The translations under genes were made by a program, and so were the position numbers. 64,000 nt of DNA, taken from assembly GCA_012845835.1 (NCBI GenBank), contig JABAKD010000019.1, positions 6,902,994 to 6,966,993 on the forward strand. The letters are read 5' to 3'. Shown piece by piece: positions 43,842 through 55,800 of the stretch. Numbering within the stretch: position 1 is the first letter of the stretch; every line of letters starts with the position of its first letter. This DNA comes from Undaria pinnatifida (lineage: Eukaryota > Sar > Phaeophyceae > Laminariales > Alariaceae). The notes under the pieces were generated by a model. That model worked only from the letters and a program-made list of their open reading frames with translations, did not search any database and had not been told where the DNA came from.

Positions 43842-46800
43842 CTAGATTTCATCGCCCCTCCAGGGCAATACCTTACGCTCACGATACCAGCCTATAGCGT
43901 GCTTGGTGGGTGCGCGTGGATGAGCACGGGCACGCCCCAATACCCTGTGCGCTGGTTACCGCACAGCAGTCGCACGAACTAGGGCATCTTGTTCTCGCCC
44001 GTAGCGCATGTGTTTTCCTTTGCCTCGGTGTGTTGGCTCCGGAAAACCCCGCTACGGATAGCCTGTACGCACGAGAGGAACACGTGGCGGTTATTAATGA
44101 ATTGCGCCGAGTGCACAGGTGAAAGCTAGCCCTGAGAGACCGCCAGGCCGCTATGGGGGAAGGGAGGAACAAGCCGGAGGACTGCGGCCAATGACCTGGG
44201 CATGGAACATTGATGAGGGGTATCATATATTATGGCTGTAAACGTGAAAATATATGGGAAAGGGGAATTGGGAAATGGTTGGCAAAGAGTAATAGGAGAG
44301 ATGCTATTTATTTACGGAAGGATGCTCTTTTTATACCGGAACGGTATCTGCGTTACATTGTCGGAGGGAAAAAAATATAATATTAACATAAGGTTTTTGC
44401 GCCTGACGACGCAACGCTTTGTCAAAGCGATCCTAAGACCATGTCCCAAAGAATGCACCGTGTTCTAATTGTAGTGGTTGTATTAGGCTCGTTTCGCTAG
44501 TCAGCCGACTTGCTGACCTACATGGGGAAAATCGTGCCTGCTGTAGAAGGCAAAAATGCTTGGCACAGGGTATCCAAAAAGCCTTCGTAACGAAAGCAAA
44601 AGATAATACAGAGTCCAGCACATCCAGTGGGAATGAAACGTAGCACGGAAATCATACACGAACACACCGTTTGTACCGATTAATATTACGGAGGACGATA
44701 GTAAATAGGACCAAATATTGTCAAGTAAAAATAGATGAATATATAGGTTTTTGTCTCCACCGTAGGTCCTATTTACTAGGGTCCCCCGTAATAGCTGAAG
44801 AAAAACGTCTGTGCCGATTAATAGCTAAAGCTTCATTAATTACTTATTAACGTTACCCCCCCTATGTTTGATCGTGATCGGTATACTTGTACCAAAGGGT
44901 GAGCATGATTGTGTGCGCGGTCACCAAGAGGGGAGGGCGAGCGTCGCGGGGGGGGTTGATGCAATCGTGCAATTGTCTTCTTTTCTTTTTTAGGGGAGTT
45001 TTTATTGAGGGGGGTAGTTAATTAATCATTTTTGCGAAAGAGGGACACGATATGATGTGTGGCCCGACAGCTCGAACGATTCCGTTCACCACATGTCGCC
45101 ATACATATCATACTCGTATTATAGTAGTTGTACCTCTATAGTGCCCGTATGCGCCAGCCGGAAATACCGTCACTATTCGCAGCGGCAGCCGGCACTACTC
45201 CGTATACTGCCACTATTCGCTGTTCTCATCTGTGCCAAGGAATTACACAGGCACTACAGAGGGCAACCGGCACTACAGAGGGAAAACGGCAATATAGAGG
45301 GACCTCTGCTTTAGCAAGCATTATCTAGTGGCGAAATATCCTCCACACAAGTTGAGCATCAATCGGGTTTTTTTCGCTAAGATCTCACAGGGCAACGTGT
45401 ACGCTGTGGCTTATTAGAACGTAAACTTCCTGTCCCAGCAAAAACCACAAATGCGGAGTCCTGTACGGCGTTTCACGGGGTGCGCGGATGTTCACCCGTT
45501 CTAGTACAGTACAAGACAGCTGATTAAAAACGTAAACACTCTCCCAGGCCGGTTTTCTTATTTGGGAGAGGCGTGCGTGCGTTCTGCGCTATTTAATAAC
45601 TTCAGTGCAACGACTCCCGGACTTGTTATATTCCCGAAACTCTCAACCTGCCTTTCTTATTACCCTGTTCTTAGCGCGTGTCCTGTGTTGTTTTACCTTA
45701 CCTCTTCTGCTACCCTTTTCCCTGCGTTGAAGGCACCCTCCATTAGCCCCGCGTGATCCCTGTCAGTCTCCGCAGCGGACAACCACACCCTCGGATGCCC
45801 GCCCGAGGTCGCGGAGCCCTGTCAACCGCAAAAACATGTGGGGGGGGGGTAGTGGAGGGGGGGCGTTAATGTAGGGGTCCCGTGGCAGTTTCAGAGAACA
45901 AAAATGGGTAACTGTTCCCGCATCTTCTCGACACAACGGCATTATACGGCATTATACGTATGAAGGGCATAATAGGCTGTAAAATATATACTTGGGAGGG
46001 GAGTTGGAGGGGGCTGGGGGTGGTTGGGGGGGGTTGGGGGGGGGGTGCTATCAGATTCCACCCCAGCGGCAGCATACATTAAGACATGATAGATTGCGAA
46101 ATACCGTATACTTGGGTACGGGGGAGGGGTGGTTTCAGAGGCCGAGTTGTCAGTTTCAGGAATAACAGCTGAGCATATGTCTCAACGTACAGTAGTGGTC
46201 CCTCTGTAGCGGCAACCGGCACTACGCCGCATACTGCCACAACTGGTTGTTCCCATCTGTGCCAAGCGATTTCACAGGCACTGTAACGGGCAACCGGCAC
46301 AAAAAAGGAACTTCAACTGTACACACCTGTGCCAAACGATTTTACAGGCACTACTTGTATGGCAACCAGCACTCAACCAGCGCTATAAAGGAACGCCTAC
46401 TCTACTCACAAAGGGCACCCTCAGCTCGGCGCGTCCCATAGAGTCGTGCCCTCCCCCCGCAGCGCCTCCGTTGCCACTGGTGAGCGGCTGTTCGCTCCAG
46501 CGGTGAGAGGAGAATGTCAAAGGAGATCCGCCCTCCGCCCCAAACATGCGCGTCAGCTGCTCCAACACCTGTGTGTGATATCATACAGGGAAGACAGCAA
46601 CAAAAACACTCAACTTTATAACGCAAGAAACTAACATTTGATTGAGAAAAGGTCATGTGGGTCAGCTGCTGCTGCGTCAACATCTAAGAGGGAAAAAACA
46701 AAAAGGTCAAGTTCGTTAGTCAACTCCCGCAACACCTAGATGGAGGGGACAAAAAACAAAGAACAAAAAGCGAGGTCATCTGCATCAGCCGCATACTGCA

Positions 46801-49800
46801 ACACTTAAGACAGAGGGGGGAAATACGAGGTAGCGTTATATGATGTCCCCGTGTCCCCCTCTCTTTGCTGCAGAGGCGTTACTGTTCCGCTCGACGGGCA
46901 ATTCCTTATTCTTCGGCCGAGGTGCATTGTTTTTGATTTTCCCTGCAAGGGTCTTGGCTTGAGGAGTTCTATAACCCACCGACAAAACTGGGCTTGATAA
47001 CAACGAAAGGGCAACGCGATGCACAATGGCATATGCCCTAGCCTAGGTATAAAACAAGAAAAAAATGAACAAAAAAGAATAAAAAAAAACGAAATTCCGG
47101 CGATATTTTGGGTTAAGAAGTCCCAAAATTCCGAAAATATGTGTTTTCGCCAAGAAAATGCTACTTTTATCGTGTAGCAGGCGTCATGTCTGCGTTACTA
47201 TCATACCTGCTGCAACACCTCCTGGAAAAAAAAAAAGGTCTTGGTGGGTCAGCTACTGCAACACCTATAACATAAGGGGGGGAAAACGAGGTCGAGTCGC
47301 CCTTACGCTTTATACGAAGCTTCGATTACGCTAGTTTTTCGTTTTAAGCAAAGATCGGGCGTTCGTAAGAGCACAAAAGTAGAACAATTGTTTGCGTTGG
47401 AGGCCAACGAGTTTAGTTGGGGGGGGAACACGGTAGCGTATCTTTGTCATCTTCCTTGGCCAGCAAGAAACATAAAAAAATCAGCAGGGTTTCCACAGGG
47501 CTTGATCCGATCCGCGGGCAGGGCCAGGAGATGTTGAAAATGTCATGGGTTTAGGCGGGTAGGGTAAAGTCAGGCCACGTCGGGCCAGGAGCTTGAAAAA
47601 AAAAAAAACGGGTCAGGTCGGCTCACCCCGACCCGACCCGACCCGACCCGACCCGCGAGAAATAGCCAGATCCGCTGAAGGCCCAGATAAGCAGAAAGAA
47701 AGAACTGAAAGTGAAACTGCCTATTAATAGTCGTGCATCAGTGACGCTCCGTTCCGTGAGGTGGAAGGAAGCTGCAGGCCAGGCTGGTGGTAGCCCCGGT
47801 CGATGCGTATATTTTCGTTGAGATAATTGCAGAAACATTCTCAACAGTTTTTGTAGAGCATCTCATCGTCGAACAATTCACAGAAAGAGTGCTTGCTGCA
47901 GATGCAAAAAGGGCGTGGTGGCAAAAAACACGCTTGGCATGCGCGAGAGAAACAGCACCGATCGTCGCCATTTACTCTGCCGTGCATGCCACGCATGCAC
48001 ACACTAAAATGCATGCTACTAACAGTACTAATAGTACTAATAGTACAAACAAAACGGTAGAGGTCTGCGCACCATTTTTTCCTGAGGCCCCTAACCGTTT
48101 GAGGAGGTCTACTTGTCTTTTACCGCCTTCACTACTGGAGACCCTCTTTCGGGGACAAAATTACTTGGAATTAGTATAGGGAGGGATTTTGGGGCTCGAA
48201 AGGGGTTAAAAGGCAATAACGTATTTTTTCTTGTGGTAAACTGAAAGAACAACTCGATGAACAGACCCATGGACTAGCCATAAGAAACAAATAGTGTTAC
48301 ACTGTGAGTGGTGCAAAACAAGGAAATGGCGCATTCCGACAATTTTGGGATAACGCCTTCACAACAACTGGAAACCCTCTTTGGGGGACGAAATTACTTG
48401 AATTCAGTATAGGGAGGGATTTTGGGGCTCCAAAGGGGGTAAGGCAAAAACTTTTTTTTCTCGTAGTATTCCGAAAGTGCAACTCGATGAGGGAGGGATT
48501 TTGGGGCTCCAAAGGGGGTAAGGCAAAAACTTTTTTTTTCTCGTAGTATTCCGAAAGTGCAACTCGATGAACAGACCCATGGCCTAGCCATAAAAAACGA
48601 AGAGTATTAAAAAACAACTAGGACTATACGTAGTGGTGCAGAACAAAAAATGGCGCATTCCGACGGTAAGACACAATAGCATTCATTACACGTAGTGGTG
48701 CATAGCAAGAAAATGGCGCATTCCGACGATTTTGGGTTAACGCCTTCACAACTGGAAACCCTCTGTCGGGGACAAAATTACTTGGAATGTGGTATAGGGG
48801 GGGGTTCGGGGCCCTAAAAGGGGGTCAAGGAGCCCCGTCGTTCAGCGTTGTTTTCAGCCAAAAAGTGGTGTTGTATACCTTAATATCTCCATCGTAGCGC
48901 GCGCCACCAGCACCCGCCGGCCGTGCTGAGCGAAAGAGAGCTGATCGAAAAATGAAAAATCAGCGCAAGGACACATTCTACGATAAAGGTGCCCCATTGT
49001 TTGTTTTGGGAGGTCCTCGCGGGAGAAGCTGCATGTTTCACCTTAAAAAAAGCGTTGTTCTTTTTTTTCAACAAACTGAAGTCGCAATCCAATGAACAAA
49101 CAAACCCGTGTCGCAGCAATACAAACCCCGTCATTTTGAAGAAAAAAAAAAAAGAATTATTTTTCAACCATTTTGGGTTAAGGAACTTCGTCACTCCAAA
49201 AAAAAAAAAGGGTCGAAAAGAGCTACTACAGTGCTTTTATCGTAGCACGCGTCCAAGACATCGTGGCCTTTTCCCCAAACGCGTGATTACCTGTAGGCGA
49301 AGAATGTCGTCGACAGGCGGCTCTCTGCCGCCGATGCCGAACACAAAGCCGCAGAGCGCGTGGGGACCCTCACCGCCGTCCGGGCCGGACGAGTCGTATA
49401 ATTGTTGGATGGGTCCCCCCCCTGAGCTCAGCGCGTTGCCACTCATCCCTTGTTCCCTCCAGAACGGCCGCGGGTACGTGATCAGGACCTATACATTGAT
49501 TCGCCGAGAGAAAAACAAAACACAGGATATTACGATACGTGCAAAATGCGAGTTTTTTTTGGGGGGGGAGGGGGGCGGCGCCAAAAATGATGGTCAATTT
49601 TACAAAGCGCGCTGCGGATGACTAGTAATGGTTTGTTTTTTTTTGGCCCGCGTACCGATAGAAGGCATGCATCGTACGCCGGTCTTTTTTCGTCGGATGC
49701 TTCCTCGCCCCCTCGCGAGATCAATTCATTGCCACCCATCCCTTTGTTCCCTCCAGGACAGGCGTGGGCACGTTACCAGGGCTTATCTACGTTGTTATTC

Positions 49801-52800
49801 GTTATTGGAGGAAAGAATCGCCCGTTATTATATACGAGTGCCAAATCTATACTTGTTCGGGGTCTTCATGCGTCAGGTCTAAGTTCTCACGGGTCGCGTT
49901 GGTTGAGGGTGACTCGACGCGACCCGTGAGATGTCGAACACCTCCTGATCCGACCCGATTCGCCTCGCAAGACTTTGGAAACCCCCTAACCCCGACCCAC
50001 GGCGGGCGGGTCGTGACCAGTGAAAAAAAAACTGAAAAAATTGACGGCGCCAAAAAAAACAGCGGAACATTTGTGGTTCTAGGATAAGAAAATGAAGGCC
50101 TGCTCCATTCAAAGACCGACGGAATTGACTGCCTTGTACGTTGTAGTCGTGGCCCTCCATTTAAAAGGATAAAATGAAGGTTTGGGGGTTTGGGGGATCG
50201 GCAAGAGGCGAGGAGGAGGAGGAGGGGGGGGTGGGGGGTGGCAGATGCACACCCACGGCGTGAGGATGGAGCCTGGACGCGGCATAAGATTTCGGGGTTA
50301 AAGTAGATGGACATGTAATGGGAAGGAACGGTGGAGCAGGGAACGGTAGTAGAAGGTGGATTACAGCGATACTACCGTAAGCCGCAAGTAGGGACAGGGG
50401 GGAGGTAGGTTTCGTGCATATATTTCCTGTCTCGTAGGTTTTCCCCTGGTTTGCTTCTCGTACTTTTTGGGAACGTCTTGTGATTAATATGAGGTATCGA
50501 CGTTGAAGCTCGTGCTGCACATTCCATTGCCGGGTAGCAAACGTGATCATATTGGAGGTTTGTTAAGGAGCCCCGCAATTACTGGGTTACCTTCAATAGG
50601 GCATAAAGTTAGTTTTTCCATAGCCAAATATGCTGTTGTTGATGTTCACCCCTGACAACATCCGTAGAACAAACGAGCGGCCGGTGTATCACGCAACTTG
50701 CAAAGATGAGTATCAACCCCAAATATATCGAACTCACTCTGTTTAGAAGTTTATTTTTCAAATATAATGATCCATGAGGCCAGATGCAGCCGTTCCAGCA
50801 CATTTTTTCCGCAGGGGAAGATGGATGCTACAGGATTGATATCGAATACCAGTGACAATAATCCATGGGTATCATCGGTAGTGTTCTGCCGTCTGCTAAG
50901 AAACATTTCTGACAGGCAACGAACGTTCCTATAGGATGGGAGCTACGATAGGAGGTACCTAAAACTTTTCGGCTAGAAAGAAAAAACCGAACCACGGGAC
51001 TTCTTAAACCCACCATCGTCGGAAACTGCGATAAAACAGTTGCTGCATTTTTTTTTGGTTGTATGTACACCTGCAGCCCATGGGATTCTAACTAAAATCG
51101 TTTTAACAACGTCAGTCGTGAGTTCGACAAGTTTGGGGTCTGCTTACCGGGTGGCACTTTCGTACGTTCTCCATATTTTTTTTCAACATTTTCTGAGTGT
51201 AGAGCTCTCTCGAGTGAAAGGCCGTAACATGCAGCCAGCCAGCTTCCACGACAACAACTCATCAGCTGGTTGATCAGGACCGATCGTTTTGTAGGAGAAA
51301 AAACACACACCGGTCGTCGTCATTATGTTTGCCCTCCGACCACGTACGTAGCGCAGAAGCCGTTCCGATATGGACCGAATATCCTTCGGTAAGGCAGCAG
51401 TATCTCTTCTATGACTCTCGGCCAACCAGTCCCTACAATTTCTCCTCCCCACGCCTTTTCGGTTATTGGCTGTAACACAGTTTATCCTATTCCTCATCAA
51501 AGTTCCATCCCCAGGTCATTTGGCCGCAGCCCTTTGGCTTCTTCAATCAACTGTGTCGTCGGAGGAAGCATAATGCGATAGTGGACCTACTGTAAGTTTC
51601 AACAGGCCCCTCCAGTTGAGGAGTTGGATCACAATATCTCACACAATATCTCACACAATATCTCACACAATATCTCACACAATGTCTAACACAATATCTC
51701 GCACAATATCGCACACAATATCGCACACAATATCGCACACAACATCTCACACAACATCTCACACAATATCTCACACAATATCTAACACAACATCTCACAG
51801 AATAGCCCACACCATATCTCACACATCTCACACAACATATCACACAATATCTCAAACAATATTTCACACAATATCTCACATAAAAAAACGAGCGTGAAGA
51901 ACCCTCGAATGAACAGTCTCATGGCCTCAGCGAATGCAACGAGCAGAATCAACTAATGTATTTGCCTTCCAGCAAAGTGCAGTGCACGATTCATGCTGGG
52001 ACGCCAAAAAAAAACGGGCACACGATGCTCCAAGTACTGCCACTCTCATCCCCAATTAATTATCCTTCCCAGCGTACGCTCCCTTCAATATGCACTACTA
52101 TTTTACCTCCGTTAAAACATAATTATTGTACACACGAAATCATCTTTGACTTACACATTATTCTATCGAATCGCCTTGCGTCCTACATCCGCATCGGTTA
52201 CAGGCTATCGAATTAATGGTGACCTCGGGGGAAGCATGCAACCATTGTGCATGGTGCACATAAGTCGCCTGACGGTGATTGGTCGCCTGAGGGAAGAGCT
52301 CAACATCTCACCCAAAACACTAGCGTGGAGAGAGAACCCTTGCATGAACAGTTAGTCGCGGCCTAGCATACGCAAGAACAACACTGAAAAAAATACAAAA
52401 TGGTGTTCCAACGATAGAGGCGTTTTCTGACGTTTTCGTTCCTGAAAAGACGAGGCTGCCTGAGCCCATAATCGTCGGCATGCCATTCTTTTTTTTTCAA
52501 AAGTTAATTGTTTGTATACCTCGGCCATGGGCTTGCCAATAATCGGATTGCACTTTTTTTTAGTCTACCCCAAATCAGTTTTTTTTTTTTTGTTAATAGT
52601 ACCAGGTATGCAGGTCCTCAAGCGAAGTGAGGAGCCTCATGCATAAGGAAAAACCCGGTGCGCTTCTATCGTAGCACGTGTGTCCAAAGTTGTAATGGAC
52701 GGTGTCCCAGCCATATCAAGCACGTCTCCGGTTGACTAACTAGTTGATTAGTATCATACTGCCAGTCATAAATATTTTGTCCCAGGCGCCACCTGCAGCA

Positions 52801-55800
52801 TGGCACGCGTCGGTGACTAGTATTAACAGTACTTGGTTTTCTTGCTGGTAACCAATGCTACGGTGTGCGGGGTGGGTTACTTTCGGGGCGTTGCTTTTCA
52901 GTCGCTCGGGGTCACTCGCACGAGTGACCCCCCTGATCCATACCGTCAAAGGCTTTCGTCCTGTTTTAATGTGTCGGTATGAATTCCCAATGGGAAGGCT
53001 AGCTACACTGCGCCAAGCAAGCCGCCTACCGTGTTTTTGTTCGCGAGGTACAGAGTCACTCGTGCGACTGGTGGAAACCCAGCAGTGAAAGGGGATAATA
53101 ACATCCCGCACCCTTGATCTTTGTGCAGCATCTCATCATACCTTGGTTGTTTGCGCCATCCAGGTCGGAGTGGCCTGGGCAGCCTTGGCCAGGTGAGGCG
53201 GCATGCTCGGCTCCCACGTCATGACCGGAGGCAGGGCAAGCCGCGGAGGAATAGCTAAGAACACCGCACCGGCCCGCCAGCTTTTCTTGTCGCCTGCCTT
53301 TTAGAAGGGGAACAAAAAAAAACGACGGTTGTATAAATCAATTTACTGTTGTTTTCATCTGTTATCCGACAACGTGCAGCGTTAGTGTCAACAAATAAAA
53401 GACATGATGAAATAACCGAAAAAATCCAGACGACGAAAACTAAAAGCGTAAAACGTAAAAACATGGTCTCCGGCCCGGAAACGTGTGCTAGAACATGCAG
53501 ATCATTCCCGAAAGCATCTCGATCATCAAGGGGGGATCGGTGATGTGTCCGACGCGTGGGTTCAACTGTCAGCAGGAAGTGTAGTACGTAGTCGACCCAC
53601 ACCTGCACACCGTCTAACCGAACCGCACCAGCATGGGTTGCGGACAAGGAGTGCGTTAGGGTACTACAGCAGAATAGAGGAGCCGATGACGCCATTTGTA
53701 AAGGTATCAGAGGGTACTAGTCCACTGGACTACAACTGGTGAAGCGGTTAATCGATTACGTACCCAAACCAAGCCCGACGACAAAAAGCCGGTAGGCGGC
53801 GTACTACGTAGTCGAGCCACACCTGCGCCCCGTCCAGCCCATACTGGGCAGTTTTCTAGGTGATGAGCCCCGCGGGTCAGAAACTGACGCGCACGTCGCG
53901 ACGAGAATAGTGGCAGTTTTTGCCAAAAACGGTTCTGTTTTGACGAGTGAGCGCTCCTTCACCTCAGCAAAAGAAGCTACCAAATACCCGTATCGTTGGA
54001 CCAATATCTTGCGTTTTATTACGCTACTTCCCACCAAGGGATTGATCTGATTGTCCATTGGATTGTGCTTTGATGTATTTTCGAGGATAGTGTTCGGCGG
54101 GGTGGAGAGCTCCCCAAATGAGCAGCATCAGAAAAGTTAGGCGCTAATCGCTATCCTAGCGCGCGTCAACTATTCAATCTAAGCGCTAGTACAGTAGTAC
54201 TCATTGTTCAGTGCTGCGGTCGAGGCAGAAGTTTAAGGGCGAAAGGGTGTCTAAATGGCGGGCTTGTCAACCGGGGAACTAAGGAACTACCAAATACCAG
54301 CATATATATACATATGGAACACCGTTTGTGCTTCCTATGGTATTAACTGTACACCTAGCCCATGAGACTCTCCTTTGTCAATGTTAAGTGAACACTGTCA
54401 AAATGGAGCTGTAGGTGTGGTATGGAATGCTTCTGAGTTTGTGGATTTTCGGAAAAACTCAGGTTCACCCCTCTACCGCCGTGGCGTGTATCTCGTAGCA
54501 TAGGCAACGTCGACCCTCACCTGCACACCGTCCAACCGAACTGCGTCGTCATGGGCTGTCGATATATGTTCGACGGTGCAGTCGAGCTGCACGTTCACCC
54601 CCTTGGTTCGAGCGTGGCTGGCCAAGGCATTTGCGATAGCCGCCGCCCCGCCCTCAAAGCGAACCTTGGCCGAGTCGAACGGTTGCGGAGTCCTGCCGAT
54701 AGTTGCAGACGCGTACAGTACGGGACACCAAACATGAAACAGGGCAGTAAGAAAACGTGGGTGATCTTGACAGGAACATGATAAATCCGGGAGCTGTTCT
54801 ACTGAAGTTAGTATAGAACAACGCACCCTCTCCTAAATAGGAAACCCAGCCCGGGTCAATATTTGTGTTTCTTATTGGGTGTCCTGTATTGGTGTGCTGT
54901 GAGATACCATCTACTGCTTTGAAGTTCGCCGCAAGTGGCAGGGACGGCAAGCAAACCCAATAGCTCTATCTAGCCGCTACCACACAAGTAACACCCGTCT
55001 ACGCATGTTAAAGTCAAATAGCTGGACCGGACTGGACCGGAACTAGCCGGACCGGACCCATACATTACCGTACCGTACCTGATCGTGCCCCACCGCACCG
55101 TGCCAGACCGGACCACAAATCGGACCACGGACCGGATCAAGGACCGGATCACGAACCGGACGACGGATCGGACCATGGCCTACACCGCGGACCGGACCAC
55201 AGACTACACCGCGGACCGGGTCACGGAACACACCGCACCTAGTGAACGAGTTGCCATAGTCATTGAGGTTGATGCCAGATTGGACCACAAATCGGACCAC
55301 GGACCGGATCAAGGACCGGATCACGAACTGGACCACGGATCGGACCATGGCCTACACCGCGAACCGGACCACAGACTACACCGCGGACCGAGTCACGGAA
55401 CACACCGCACCTAGTGAACGAGTTGCCGTAGTCAATGAGGTTGATGCTATCGTTGTGCTGAGGGAAATATGTCACGTATCGTGCCCTACCGTACCATACC
55501 TACCGGATCGGCCCGGACCCGACCGCGGACCGCACCACGTACCACACCGCACCTAGCGACCGGGTTGCCGTAGTCGACAAACTTGATGCCATCGTCATTG
55601 CTGAAAGAAAACGTCACGCACCGTACCCTACCGTGCCGTACCATACCGGACTCGCCCGGACCAGACCGCGGACAGGACCACAGACCAATCCTCGGACCGG
55701 GCATACTGACCATACTGCGGACTGGACATCATGGACCCCGCACCTAGTGATCGAGTTGCCGTAGTCAACGACGTTGATGCCATCGTCGTGCTGAGGGAAA

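Noticed and set aside
47787-48179. 130-codon plus-strand ORF
   Set aside because: Includes a translated TAATAGTACTAATAG-type repeat (Asn-Ser-Thr), no recognised domain, and lies in an intron of the opposite-strand gene.
51547-51897. ORF of repeated His-Thr-Ile-Ser, and a CRISPR-like look
   Set aside because: A 12-bp minisatellite with imperfect contiguous units and no spacers, inside an intron of the amine oxidoreductase gene.
55553-55600. Second tandem exon-edge copy as a usable alternative exon
   Set aside because: It carries a one-base insertion that breaks the frame relative to the next exon, unlike the copy at 55411.
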